Positions 23,925-32,150 of a stretch of DNA of 42,329 nucleotides are shown one piece after another. The first letter of the stretch is position 1, and every line of letters starts with the position of its first letter. The DNA comes from an uncultured Propionibacteriaceae bacterium (GTDB lineage Bacteria; Actinomycetota; Actinomycetes; Propionibacteriales; Propionibacteriaceae): assembly GCA_938012815.1 (NCBI GenBank), contig CALLVV010000042.1, positions 1 through 42,329 of the forward strand, in the 5' to 3' direction. A program made the position numbers and the translations under genes. Under the pieces are notes generated by a model. The model ran no database searches, was not told the DNA's origin, and saw nothing but the letters and a program-made list of their open reading frames with translations.

Positions 23925-25514
23925 TCACTTGTCCTCTTCGTCTTCCTTCTTCTCCACCACGAGGGTTTCGGTGGTGAGCAGCAGGGAGGCGATGGAGGCG
24001 GCGTTGGCCAACGCAGAACGGGTGACCTTCACCGGGTCGATGACGCCGGCCTCGATGAGGTTCTCGTAGGCACCGGTGCGGGCGTTGTAGCCGTGTCCCG
24101 GCTCCAGGTCGGCGACCTTGGAGGTGATGACGTAGCCCGCCTCGCCGCCGTTCTCGGCGATCCAGCGCAGCGGCTCCACCACCGACTTGCGGACGATGGC
24201 CACACCGACACGCTCGTCGCCGGTCAGGCCCAGGTCGCCGTCGAGCACCTTGGCGGCGTGGATGAGGGCCGAGCCGCCACCGGCGACGATGCCCTCCTCG
24301 ATGGCCGCGCGGGTGGCCGAGACGGCGTCCTCGATGCGGTGCTTCTTCTCCTTCAGCTCCACCTCGGTGGCGGCACCGACCTTGATGACGCACACGCCAC
24401 CGGCCAGCTTCGCGACGCGCTCCTGGAGCTTCTCGCGATCCCAGTCGGAGTCGGTGCGTTCGATCTCGGCGCGCAGCTGGGCGACGCGGCCCGCGACCTC
24501 GGACTGCTCGCCAGCGCCGTCGACGATGGTGGTGTTGTCCTTGGTGACGACGATGCGGCGGGCGCGGCCGAGCACCTCGAGGCCGACCTGGTCCAGTTTG
24601 AGACCCACCTCGGGGGCGACGGCCTGGCCGCCGGTGAGGATGGCGATGTCCTCGAGCATGGCCTTGCGGCGGTCACCGAAGCCGGGGGCCTTGACGGCCA
24701 CGGAGGTGAAGGTGCCGCGGATCTTGTTGACCACCAGCGTGGACAGGGCCTCGCCGTCGACGTCCTCCGCCACCACGAACAGGGTGCCCTTGGCGGCGAT
24801 GACCTTCTCCAGCAGCGGGAGCAGGTCGTTCATGGAGGAGATTTTGCCGGAGTTGATGAGGATGTAGGGATCCTCCAGGACGGCCTCCATGCGGTCGGCG
24901 TCCGTGACGAAGTACGGCGACAGGTAGCCCTTGTCGAACTGCATGCCCTCGGTGAACTCCAGCTCGGTGCCGAAGGTCTGGGACTCGTCGACGGTGATGA
25001 CGCCGTCCTTGCCCACCTTGTCGAAGGCCTCGGCGATCAGCTCACCGATCTGCTCGTCACGCGAGGAGATGGTGGCGACGTTGGCCATGTCAGCAGTGGT
25101 GTCGACGGAACGGGAGTTCTCGTGGAGCCGCTCGACGACGGCCTCAACGGCCTTGTCGATGCCACGCTTCAACCCGACGGGGTTCGACCCGGAGGCCACG
25201 GCGCGCAGGCCCTCGTGGACCAGCGCCTGGGCCAGCACGGTGGCGGTGGTGGTGCCGTCGCCGGCGACGTCGTTGGTCTTGGTGGCGACCTCCTTGGCGA
25301 GCTGGGCGCCGAGATCCTCGTAGGGATCCTCGAGCTCGACCTCCTTGGCGACGGTCACGCCGTCGTTGGTGATGGTGGGGGCGCCCCACTTCTTGTCGAG
25401 CACGACATAGCGACCCTTGGGCCCGAGGGTCACCTTGACGGTGTTGGCGAGAGTGTCGACGCCGCGCTCAAGCGAACGCCGCGCCTCCTCGTCGAACTGC
25501 AGAATTTTTGCCAT
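23925..25514 (-). CDS. groEL: 60-kDa chaperonin GroEL
   Basis: ATP-driven protein-folding chamber subunit, 529 residues. N-terminus MAKILQFDEEARRSLERGVDTLANTVKVTLGPKGR and the ATP-site DGVTVAKEVEL and VAGDGTTTATVLAQ motifs are canonical, as is GGGSALI in the second equatorial half. The C-terminus is acidic and lysine-rich (VVEKKEDEEDK) and lacks both the GGM repeats of classical GroEL and the His-rich tail of actinobacterial GroEL1. It follows groES by 15 bases in one operon under CIRCE control. Actinobacteria often carry a second groEL elsewhere; none is in this window. Confidence 0.98.
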   Translation of the reverse strand: MAKILQFDEEARRSLERGVDTLANTVKVTLGPKGRYVVLDKKWGAPTITNDGVTVAKEVELEDPYEDLGAQLAKEVATKTNDVAGDGTTTATVLAQALVHEGLRAVASGSNPVGLKRGIDKAVEAVVERLHENSRSVDTTADMANVATISSRDEQIGELIAEAFDKVGKDGVITVDESQTFGTELEFTEGMQFDKGYLSPYFVTDADRMEAVLEDPYILINSGKISSMNDLLPLLEKVIAAKGTLFVVAEDVDGEALSTLVVNKIRGTFTSVAVKAPGFGDRRKAMLEDIAILTGGQAVAPEVGLKLDQVGLEVLGRARRIVVTKDNTTIVDGAGEQSEVAGRVAQLRAEIERTDSDWDREKLQERVAKLAGGVCVIKVGAATEVELKEKKHRIEDAVSATRAAIEEGIVAGGGSALIHAAKVLDGDLGLTGDERVGVAIVRKSVVEPLRWIAENGGEAGYVITSKVADLEPGHGYNARTGAYENLIEAGVIDPVKVTRSALANAASIASLLLTTETLVVEKKEDEEDK

Positions 25515-25529
25515 GGATCACGCCTCGAT

Positions 25530-25826
25530 TCAGCGGGAGACGACGGCGAGAATGTCGCGGGCGTTGAGCAGCAGGTACTCGGCGCCGTCGTACTTGACCT
25601 CGGTACCTCCGTACTTGCTGAAGATGACGACATCGCCCTCGGCGACGTCGAGCGGGACGCGGTTGCCCTTGTCGTCGATGCGGCCGGGACCGGTGGCAAC
25701 GACGCGGCCCTCCTGCGGCTTCTCCTTGGCGGTGTCAGGGATGACCAGCCCGGAAGCGGTGGTCTGCTCGGCCTCGAGCGGCTGGACGAGGACGCGGTCC
25801 TCGAGCGGCTTGATCGTGGTTGCCAC
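25530..25826 (-). CDS. groES: 10-kDa co-chaperonin GroES
   Basis: Lid of the GroEL chamber, 98 residues. It has the standard KPLEDRVLVQPLEAEQTTASGLVIPD opening with the mobile loop (EQTTASGLVI, about 19-28) that binds GroEL, and the closing KYDGAEYLLLNARDILAVV. AGAAAGGGG provides a strong ribosome site. It is the first gene of the groES-groEL operon; two CIRCE-type operators and a promoter lie 85-157 bases upstream. Confidence 0.98.
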   Translation of the reverse strand: MATTIKPLEDRVLVQPLEAEQTTASGLVIPDTAKEKPQEGRVVATGPGRIDDKGNRVPLDVAEGDVVIFSKYGGTEVKYDGAEYLLLNARDILAVVSR

Positions 25827-25910
25827 GACAAACCCCTTTCTGTAGTTGTCCGGCGAGAGCCGGATTCAGTTCGGTGTCCGGTCCGGGCGTCGTCGCGGGT
25901 GCCACCCGGG

Positions 25911-25937
25911 TTGGCACCCGGGCCTACCGAGTGCCAG
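25911..25937. promoter_or_regulatory. Second, weaker CIRCE-like operator of groESL
   Basis: TTGGCACCC, a 9-base spacer, then GAGTGCCAG. Compared with the CIRCE consensus (TTAGCACTC-N9-GAGTGCTAA) it matches 7 of 9 bases on each arm and has the exact spacing. It lies just downstream of the predicted -10 element, near the transcription start, where HrcA binding would block the promoter. Confidence 0.6.
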
Positions 25938-25943
25938 AAAAAG

Positions 25944-25971
25944 GCTATACCCCCGGTTAGCACTCAATCAA
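25944..25971 (-). promoter_or_regulatory. Predicted groESL promoter
   Basis: On the minus strand TTGATT (25971-25966) and TATAGC (25949-25944) are separated by 16 bases, a fair vegetative sigma-factor promoter. The -35 box lies in the spacer of the strong CIRCE, and the weaker CIRCE-like site is directly downstream of the -10. Confidence 0.55.
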
Positions 25972-25983
25972 GCCGAGTGCCAA
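25957..25983. promoter_or_regulatory. CIRCE operator (HrcA site) of groESL
   Basis: TTAGCACTC, spacer AATCAAGCC, GAGTGCCAA: 17 of 18 consensus bases with the exact 9-base spacer. This is the binding site of the heat-shock repressor HrcA, so groESL is expected to be derepressed by heat or unfolded protein load. hrcA itself is not in the window. Confidence 0.9.
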
Positions 25984-26038
25984 GAAAATGTCGGACCCGA
26001 AAGACTCACAGCGGGACCGCCTCGTCTCGAACAACAGG

Positions 26039-27175
26039 TCAGTTCATCCGTTCGACCACGAAGGCCCTGGCCCCGGCGACGGTCCGGGCCAGCAGCAGGG
26101 TCGTGGCCCCTTCACCCTTCGGCTTCAGTTGCTTCCGCAGAACGGCAGGATCGACGTCGATGGCACGCCGCTTGATTTCCAGTCTCCCGATCCGGTGCTG
26201 TCTGACCCAACCCCTGAGGGTGGTGACGTCGTGGTCGAGCACCTCGAGCACCCGGTAGGAGGTGACGAAGGGGCCGCCGATCGGAGCATCGGAGGAGACG
26301 TAGGCCACCCCGGGGGCCAGCAGCCAGCCGCCGGGCGCGGAGTCGGCCACGAGGCCGGCGCGGATGACCGCATTGTCGGGTTCGTGGATGAACCTGCCGG
26401 GCGGGGCGACGGGGAGCGGGGCGGCGCCCCCGGTCAGGACGTGGGGTTCGGGCTCTCCCCGAGGGAACACGACCGCCCGGGGCCCGGGATCCGAGGTGTT
26501 GCTCAGCATCAGCTCGACCACGTCGCCCCCCACCGACACCCAGGCCGCGCCGGCGTCTTCCGGGATGAGTTGTTTCGGCAGCCCGGGGCCGAGTTTGGCG
26601 AAAACCACCCGTTCCCCTCGCAAGTGGTTCTCCACCAGGGACCAGGGCGGAGTGAGGTCGTCGACGTCCCAGGTCCGGCCCCGGGTGGTGCGGCGAGCCG
26701 GGTCGAGGAAGATCCCGCAGCCTTCGGGAACCTGCACGTCCTCCGCGCGCCCCACAGCCACATCCCCGCCCCCGACGAGGGCCAAGTTGGCCCGCGCGAG
26801 GGCCGCGGTCGCGGGGTCCGACTCGATGGCGTGAACGCGGAGACCCGCCTCCGCAAAGGCCATCGCGTCGACCCCGATCCCGCATCCCAGGTCCCACACC
26901 GCGGTGACCCCGGCGGCGACGAACCGCGCGGCTCGCCATTGGGCCACCCTCCAGCGGGTCGCCTGTTCCAGCCCGTCGGGGGTGAGGAACATCCGGTCCG
27001 CCATCGGCAGTTTCATCCGGGCCCGTCGCCTCAGGGCCACCTGGGTCAGGGCGGCGGCGGCCAGCTCCGGCGGGAAACGCCGTCGCATCCGCTCGGCGGC
27101 ACCAAGCGAATCCGGATCGGCCTCCGCGGCCGCCATTTCCAGAGCCAGGGTGCCGTCGTCGCTCAGGATGTCCAC
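26039..27175 (-). CDS. Class I SAM-dependent methyltransferase with C-terminal THUMP-like domain
   Basis: Protein of 378 residues. A helical N-terminal region is followed by a Rossmann methyltransferase core with SAM motif I VWDLGCGIG at 93-101, an acidic residue after the second strand (HAIESD), and a motif IV-like FLDPARR. After about residue 300 comes the conserved block found in the actinobacterial THUMP-like proteins (RVLEVLDHDVTTLRGWVRQ, then IGRLEIKRRAIDVDP). Such domains point to RNA as substrate, but the target is not known. It is encoded alone upstream of groES on the same strand, with only 55 bases between its stop and the CIRCE. Confidence 0.83.
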   Translation of the reverse strand: MDILSDDGTLALEMAAAEADPDSLGAAERMRRRFPPELAAAALTQVALRRRARMKLPMADRMFLTPDGLEQATRWRVAQWRAARFVAAGVTAVWDLGCGIGVDAMAFAEAGLRVHAIESDPATAALARANLALVGGGDVAVGRAEDVQVPEGCGIFLDPARRTTRGRTWDVDDLTPPWSLVENHLRGERVVFAKLGPGLPKQLIPEDAGAAWVSVGGDVVELMLSNTSDPGPRAVVFPRGEPEPHVLTGGAAPLPVAPPGRFIHEPDNAVIRAGLVADSAPGGWLLAPGVAYVSSDAPIGGPFVTSYRVLEVLDHDVTTLRGWVRQHRIGRLEIKRRAIDVDPAVLRKQLKPKGEGATTLLLARTVAGARAFVVERMN

Positions 27176-27199
27176 GAAAGCAGCCTAAAGGTTCCCCAC

Positions 27200-27256
27200 C
27201 CGGTGGTTGAGCCGGTCTGCGAGCGTCAGCGAGCCGGCTGTGTTGAAATCACCCGG
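27200..27256. repeat. Intergenic nested inverted repeat (GGTGGTTGAGC type)
   Basis: CCGGTGGTTGAGCCGG opens and GCCGGC...AAATCACCCGG closes a nested imperfect palindrome in the gap between the methyltransferase and S4 genes. The GGTGGTTGAGC / (GTT)GAAATCACC pattern resembles a dispersed hairpin repeat common between genes in Propionibacteriaceae and related actinobacteria. Only one copy was noticed in this window. Confidence 0.5.
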
Positions 27257-27310
27257 TTCGCGGAAAACCTACCGGTCGGTGCTCATCCGCGAGCCTCCTA
27301 GAATCTCCGC

Positions 27311-27670
27311 ATGACCCGAATCGACGTGTGGTTGTGGAGCGTCCGGCTTTTCAAGACCCGTTCGCTGGCGACGAAGGCCGTCTCCGGAGGGCACGTCCGG
27401 CTCAACGGAGGCCCCGTGAAAGCCGCCCACCCGGTCAGCCCCGGGGATCGCGTCACCGTGAAGGAACCCGGCTGGATGCGAGAGTTCGAGGTGGTGGAGT
27501 TGCTGAACAAACGGGTAGGTGCCCCTATCGCACGGAAGGCCTATGTGGATCACTCCCCCGAACGCCCCGAATTCCTCAACGCCCCGGTGGCCAAACGCGA
27601 CCGGGGTACCGGCCGTCCGACGAAGAAGGACCGCAGAGCCATCGACAAACTGATGGGGTCGGGGAAATGA
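27311..27670 (+). CDS. S4-domain RNA-binding protein (Hsp15-like)
   Basis: Small basic protein of 119 residues. The S4 fold occupies about 1-60 (RIDVWLWSVRLFKTRSLATKAV, then GGHVRLNGGPVKAAHPVSPGD). The rest is a basic tail (ending RPTKKDRRAIDKL). The closest known relative in pattern is Hsp15, which binds free 50S subunits carrying peptidyl-tRNA and helps rescue stalled ribosomes. Heat control is not evident here, although groESL is close. The gene's stop codon lies in the loop of a terminator hairpin. No strong Shine-Dalgarno is seen (CTCCTAGAATCTCCGC before ATG). Confidence 0.87.
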   Translation: MTRIDVWLWSVRLFKTRSLATKAVSGGHVRLNGGPVKAAHPVSPGDRVTVKEPGWMREFEVVELLNKRVGAPIARKAYVDHSPERPEFLNAPVAKRDRGTGRPTKKDRRAIDKLMGSGK

Positions 27671-27685
27671 AGGTTTCCCCGACCC
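27656..27685. terminator. 12-bp hairpin containing the S4 gene's stop codon in its loop
   Basis: GGGTCGGGGAAA (27656-27667) pairs perfectly with TTTCCCCGACCC (27674-27685); the loop TGAAGG carries the S4 gene's TGA. It also lies 22 bases beyond the stop of the converging peptide-transporter ATPase gene. The arms themselves carry the TTT/AAA; no further T-run follows on either side. Likely a bidirectional terminator. Confidence 0.7.
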
Positions 27686-27706
27686 AACCGGCCCGGGGAA
27701 CCCCTA

Positions 27707-29461
27707 CTAGTCCAGTTCGCGGGTGTCGATTTCCACGACCTCGTCGCCCAGTGCCTCCAGGAGGCGGTGACGTTCCTCACGCCGCTTGCGCTGCTCGATG
27801 GGATTCGGGACGGGCGCGGCTGCCAGGAGACGCTTGGTGTACTCCTCCTGCGGTTCGAGCAGCACCTGCTGCCGGTCACCCTTCTCGACGATCTTGCCGT
27901 ACTGCATCACGACGACCCGGTGGGCGAGGGAGTCGATGACGGCCAGGTCGTGGCTGATGAACAGGCACGCAAATCCGAAGTCGCGCTGCAGGTCGGTCAG
28001 CATTCCCAGCACCTGGGCCTGCACCGAGACATCGAGGGCAGAGGTGGGTTCGTCGGCGACCAGCAGGTCCGGGCTCAGCGAGAGTGCCCGGGCGATCGAA
28101 ACGCGCTGCCGCTGGCCGCCGGAGAGTTCGTGCGGATAGCGGTTGAAGGCGCTCCTGGGGAGCTCGACGGCATCCAGCAACTCGTAGACTCGCTTCAGCC
28201 GCAACATCCTGCTCCCGATCCTGTGCACCTCCAGGGGCTCGGAAATCACATCACCAATGGGAAGCCGTGGATTGAGGGAGGCAGCCGGGTCCTGGAAGAT
28301 CACCCCGATGCGGCGTCGCAGCTCTTTCAGGCTTCGACCCCGTGAGCCCTTCTTCGCGGTCCCCCGGACCAGTTCCTGGCCGAGCACCTTCACATTGCCC
28401 CCGGCCGACGGGATCAGCCCCAGCAGCGCCCTACCGATGGTGGATTTCCCGGAACCCGACTCCCCCACCAAACCGACGATCTCACCGCGTTTCACGTCAA
28501 AGGTGACGCCGTCGACTGCGCGGAACGGTCTTTTCCCGGCGCGTTTGTACTCCACCACCAAGTCGTTGACCTCGAGCGCCGATTCAGCATCCTCCGGCAC
28601 CTCGTGGGGGGAAGCGCCGAACTGACCATGCCCGGACCCCAAATGGGGAACAGCGTTCAGCAGTTTCTTGGTGTACGGGTGCTGCGGTTTGAGAAGAACC
28701 TCCTCCGCCGTACCGCGTTCCACGATGTTGCCCTTGAACATCACCGCGACCTGGTCGGCCATGTCCGCCACCACACCCATGTTGTGGGTGATGAGCAGGA
28801 TTCCAGTGTTCAGTTTCTCCTTCAGCGACCTCAGCAGGTCCAGGATGTCGGCCTGTACGGTCACGTCGAGGGCCGTGGTGGGCTCATCGGCGATGATCAC
28901 CTCGGGATCGCAGGCCAGCGCCATGGCGATCACCACGCGTTGTCGCATACCGCCCGACAACTCATGGGGGTACTGCTTGACGCGCCTCTCAGCATTCGGA
29001 ATGCCAACGGCATTCAGCAGGTCGATCGCCTTCTGCCATGCCACTTCACCATGTGCGACGTTGTGTACCTCCATCGCCTCGGTGAGTTGTTCACCGATCT
29101 TGATGACCGGGTTGAGGGCGGTCATCGGTTCCTGGAAGACCATGGCCACACGGTTGCCGCGCAGGCCACGCAGCTGCCGCGGGCTGAGTTTCGAGACGGC
29201 CTTGTCGGCCACCATCGTTTCTCCCGTGATACGGGCGGTCTTCGGCAGCAGCCCGAGGGCCGTGGTCGCGGTGACCGACTTGCCGGAACCGGACTCACCC
29301 ACCAAGGCAACCACCTCGCCGGGCCTGACCGCCAAGGTGACGCCCTTGACCGCGTGAACCCGCCCGAACTCGGTGCGGAAGTTGACGTCCAGTTCCTGGA
29401 ACTGGAGCACCGATTCGGTTTCCTGGGTGGGAGGGGTTGTCTCGTTCACTTCAGTGCTCAT
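27707..29461 (-). CDS. Fused dipeptide/oligopeptide ABC transporter ATPase (DppD-DppF type)
   Basis: 584 residues with two complete nucleotide-binding domains in one chain. First: Walker A GESGSGKS at 55-62, signature LSGGMRQR at 168-175, Walker B IIADEPT at 189-195. Second: Walker A at 333-340, signature LSGGQRQR at 446-453, LVADEPTSALD after it. Each half carries the oligopeptide-specific C-terminal stretch with PYTKKLL or EYTKRLL. It energises the DppB/DppC permeases. The ATG at 29461 has AAGGAA 5 bases upstream; the open frame extends 37 codons further without homology. Last gene of the operon, 14 bases after dppC. Confidence 0.95.
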   Translation of the reverse strand: MSTEVNETTPPTQETESVLQFQELDVNFRTEFGRVHAVKGVTLAVRPGEVVALVGESGSGKSVTATTALGLLPKTARITGETMVADKAVSKLSPRQLRGLRGNRVAMVFQEPMTALNPVIKIGEQLTEAMEVHNVAHGEVAWQKAIDLLNAVGIPNAERRVKQYPHELSGGMRQRVVIAMALACDPEVIIADEPTTALDVTVQADILDLLRSLKEKLNTGILLITHNMGVVADMADQVAVMFKGNIVERGTAEEVLLKPQHPYTKKLLNAVPHLGSGHGQFGASPHEVPEDAESALEVNDLVVEYKRAGKRPFRAVDGVTFDVKRGEIVGLVGESGSGKSTIGRALLGLIPSAGGNVKVLGQELVRGTAKKGSRGRSLKELRRRIGVIFQDPAASLNPRLPIGDVISEPLEVHRIGSRMLRLKRVYELLDAVELPRSAFNRYPHELSGGQRQRVSIARALSLSPDLLVADEPTSALDVSVQAQVLGMLTDLQRDFGFACLFISHDLAVIDSLAHRVVVMQYGKIVEKGDRQQVLLEPQEEYTKRLLAAAPVPNPIEQRKRREERHRLLEALGDEVVEIDTRELD

Positions 29462-29475
29462 TTGTTTCCTTCCCC

Positions 29476-30504
29476 TCAATCCATCCGCTGCCGCGGGTCG
29501 AAGGCATCGCGCAGGCCGTCGCCGATGAAATTGACGCACAGCGCGATGACCAGAATGAACAGGCCCGGCCACCAGAACAGCCAGGGCCGGGTGTCCATGG
29601 CTTCCTGGTTCTGGGAGATCAACAGACCCAACGACGATTCCGGGGCACGCACGCCGAAGCCCAGGTAGGACAGCGCCGTCTCCAGCAGAATCGCAGAGGC
29701 GATCAACAGCGTCGAGTTCACCACGATGGTGCCGATGCAGTTGGGGAGGATGTGGCGGAAGATGATGCGCCAGTCGGAGGTACCGATGGCCCTGGCGGCG
29801 TGCACGAACTCGCGTTCCCGCAACGAGAGCACCTCACCGCGCACCAAGCGCGCCATGCCGGTCCACACCACGACACCCAGCACGCAGGCCAGGACGTAGA
29901 TGTTCGAGCCGTCGACCATGCGCCCCAGCACCGCTGCCAGCACGAGCAGCGGGATGATGATCACAAGATCGGTGGCCCGCATCAGAATCGATTCGACACG
30001 TCCCCGGAAGTAACCGGCCGCACCGCCGATGAAGGTTCCGATCACGGTGGCGATCAGACCGACCATGAAGGCGATGATCACGGATTTCTGGGTGCCCTGC
30101 ATCACCAGGGCAAAGTAGTCCTTGCCGATGGTGTTCTGCCCGAAAGGATGCTCGCCCAGGGTGAACGGCCAGAACCGCAGGGTGGGTTCTCCGTTGGGGC
30201 TGCCCTGGGGGAAGGCGTAGAGGTCGACGTGGTTCTTCGGCCACCATCCCGGCAGGGAACCCACGCCCATGGAGGTGAAGGCCAGCAGGATCACCAGGAT
30301 CAGGATGGCGCTGGCGACCATCGCTCCCTTGTGGTGCAGGAAGCGGCGCCACACCAGCGAGCCCTGCGAATAGGACTTACCGCCCGCTTTGTCGAGGTCC
30401 TCGTCGAGGTCGTAGTTGGCCGGTTCCGGGGCGTTCTGCTCCGGGGTGGTCTGCTCGGATGTGGTCTGATCTGACATTGTTTCCTCGGATTCTTTGGCGC
30501 TCAT
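29476..30504 (-). CDS. Dipeptide/oligopeptide ABC permease (DppC/OppC type)
   Basis: Membrane subunit of 342 residues. An acidic, Gln/Thr-rich cytoplasmic tail of about 45 residues is followed by the OppC N-terminal helix (WRRFLHHKGAMVASAILILVILLAF), an extracytoplasmic loop ending HPFGQNTIGKDYF, and the ABC-transporter core. The EAA loop reads EFVHAARAIGTSDWRIIFRHILPN near 225-248; ETALSYLGFGVRAPESSLGLLI near the end is a family hallmark. It overlaps the DppB gene by four bases. A second in-frame ATG at 30477 is possible. Confidence 0.94.
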   Translation of the reverse strand: MSAKESEETMSDQTTSEQTTPEQNAPEPANYDLDEDLDKAGGKSYSQGSLVWRRFLHHKGAMVASAILILVILLAFTSMGVGSLPGWWPKNHVDLYAFPQGSPNGEPTLRFWPFTLGEHPFGQNTIGKDYFALVMQGTQKSVIIAFMVGLIATVIGTFIGGAAGYFRGRVESILMRATDLVIIIPLLVLAAVLGRMVDGSNIYVLACVLGVVVWTGMARLVRGEVLSLREREFVHAARAIGTSDWRIIFRHILPNCIGTIVVNSTLLIASAILLETALSYLGFGVRAPESSLGLLISQNQEAMDTRPWLFWWPGLFILVIALCVNFIGDGLRDAFDPRQRMD

Positions 30505-32021
30505 CGGGAGATCCTCGGGTCGAGGAAGGCATAGGCGAGGTCGGCCAGCATGTTCATCACCACGGCGGCCGTTCCGGTGACCAGGAAGAAGCCCATCACC
30601 CGCATCGGATCGGCTGCCTGTAGGCCCTCCTTGAACAGGGTGCCCATGCCCTGCCAGGCGAAGACCGCCTCCGTGATGACGGCGCCGCCGATGAGGTTGG
30701 CGAAGTCGAAGGCCACGATGGTGGCGAGCGGGATCAGGGCATTGCGCAGCGCGTGCCGGGTGATGACCTTGCGTTCGGAAACGCCCTTGGAACGCGCGGT
30801 GCGGATGTAGTCCTGGTTCAGGACCTCCAGCATCGAGGCCCGCGTGTAACGGGTGTAGGAGGCGATCGATATCAGGGTCAGGGCGATGGTGGGCAGCAGC
30901 AGGTGGGTGAGGCCGTCGATCGTCTCACCCCACCACGTGGTTTCCAGGTTCGGCGTGGACGCCCCGATGGTCGAGATCGGGCGACTCACCTTGGCCAGGT
31001 AGGCCGCCCAGTTGCTGAGCAGCAGATCAATCAACGCCGCCAGGGATGCGAGCAGCCCCGTGATCGCCGAGGCGAAACTGGCCTGGCGCTTGGAGAAACC
31101 TCCCAACAGTTGACCCGCCACGATCCCGACCCCGATGGCGACCGCCAGCAGGCCGAGCAGCAGCGGAATGGAGGGGGTCTTCATCAGGACCCCACGCAGC
31201 ACGGAATAGCCGACGATGCTCACCAGGGCGGTGGCTCCCACCGAGTTGCGCACCTTCTTGTTCTCAAAACCGCTGGTCAGCACGATCATCAACGCCCCGA
31301 TGCCGATCACCAACAGGATGTAGACCGGGATGCCGACCGCGGGGCGACGAAACCAGCGCACCGCGTCGAAGTAGGCCATGATCCCGGCGAAGCTCACAGC
31401 CAGCGCACCGAAGGTGATCAAACGTCGTTTCCACGGACCGCCGACGATCGCCGCGACGATGAAAGCGAGCACCAAGGCTGTCACTACTATGGTCAACGGC
31501 GTGAAACGGGCCTTCTCTATCCAGTTGTTGAACTCGATGGCCGCGTACTGCTTCAGCAGCACCGCGAACCAGAACACCGGGAGGGAAAAGAACACGAAGG
31601 CCATCATCGTGATGGCGTAGTCGAATCCGCTGTACTGCCGGATGGCGGTGAGGATGCCCAGGATGACACCAGTGACGATGGCAAGGCAGGTCGCCAGGAT
31701 CACCAACCGGATCGAGACCCCGGCCGCCGAGGCGATCAGGGCGTTGACGGATTGACCGTTCGACGCGGTGCCCAGGTCGCACTGCCCGTACAGGCATTTG
31801 GTAGCTCCTCCGAGCCAGTTCAGGTAACGCTCGTACCAAGGCTTGTCCAGCCCCAGGAGGAGGGTGCGCTGACGAATCAGGTTGTCCCTGTTGGGCGAGT
31901 TCGATTCACGCAGATCCGCCAGTGGGTCACCGGCGTTGATCGCCAGGACGAACATCAGCAAGGAGCCCAGCAGGAGAACCAGCAACGAGATTCCCAAGCG
32001 TTTGGCAATGTACTTGATCAC
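30501..32021 (-). CDS. Dipeptide/oligopeptide ABC permease (DppB type) with a large membrane insertion
   Basis: 506 residues, against about 310-340 for ordinary DppB/OppB. The N-terminal part (KYIAKRLGISLLVLLLGSLLMFVLAINAGDP) and the C-terminal core with EAA loop (DYIRTARSKGVSERKVITRHALRNALIPL, about 411-439) and LADLAYAFLDPRI end are normal. Between about residues 165 and 365 lies an extra block with several hydrophobic helices (for example RLITFGALAVSFAGIMAYF, VGIPVYILLVIGIGALMIV, IPLLLGLLAVAIGVGIVAG). Similar long forms exist in other actinobacteria as I recall. The role of the insertion is unknown. It lies 195 bases after the binding-protein gene, behind a strong hairpin. Confidence 0.92.
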   Translation of the reverse strand: MIKYIAKRLGISLLVLLLGSLLMFVLAINAGDPLADLRESNSPNRDNLIRQRTLLLGLDKPWYERYLNWLGGATKCLYGQCDLGTASNGQSVNALIASAAGVSIRLVILATCLAIVTGVILGILTAIRQYSGFDYAITMMAFVFFSLPVFWFAVLLKQYAAIEFNNWIEKARFTPLTIVVTALVLAFIVAAIVGGPWKRRLITFGALAVSFAGIMAYFDAVRWFRRPAVGIPVYILLVIGIGALMIVLTSGFENKKVRNSVGATALVSIVGYSVLRGVLMKTPSIPLLLGLLAVAIGVGIVAGQLLGGFSKRQASFASAITGLLASLAALIDLLLSNWAAYLAKVSRPISTIGASTPNLETTWWGETIDGLTHLLLPTIALTLISIASYTRYTRASMLEVLNQDYIRTARSKGVSERKVITRHALRNALIPLATIVAFDFANLIGGAVITEAVFAWQGMGTLFKEGLQAADPMRVMGFFLVTGTAAVVMNMLADLAYAFLDPRISR

Positions 32022-32150
32022 GAGAGTTCCTTTTCAGGAGGCTGCCGGGCCAACGCCTGGCTGACCCATAGCGCCAGATAATAGAGCACTTGAAGGTAAT
32101 CCTGCGCCAGTCCTGGTCCAGGCTTTGGGACGCACAGTCCCTCTTCAATG

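Noticed and set aside
24093..26258. 721-codon open frame on the plus strand opposite groEL/groES
   Set aside because: Composition (Gly/Asp/Val/His-rich) is that of an antisense shadow of groEL; no start signal or domain.
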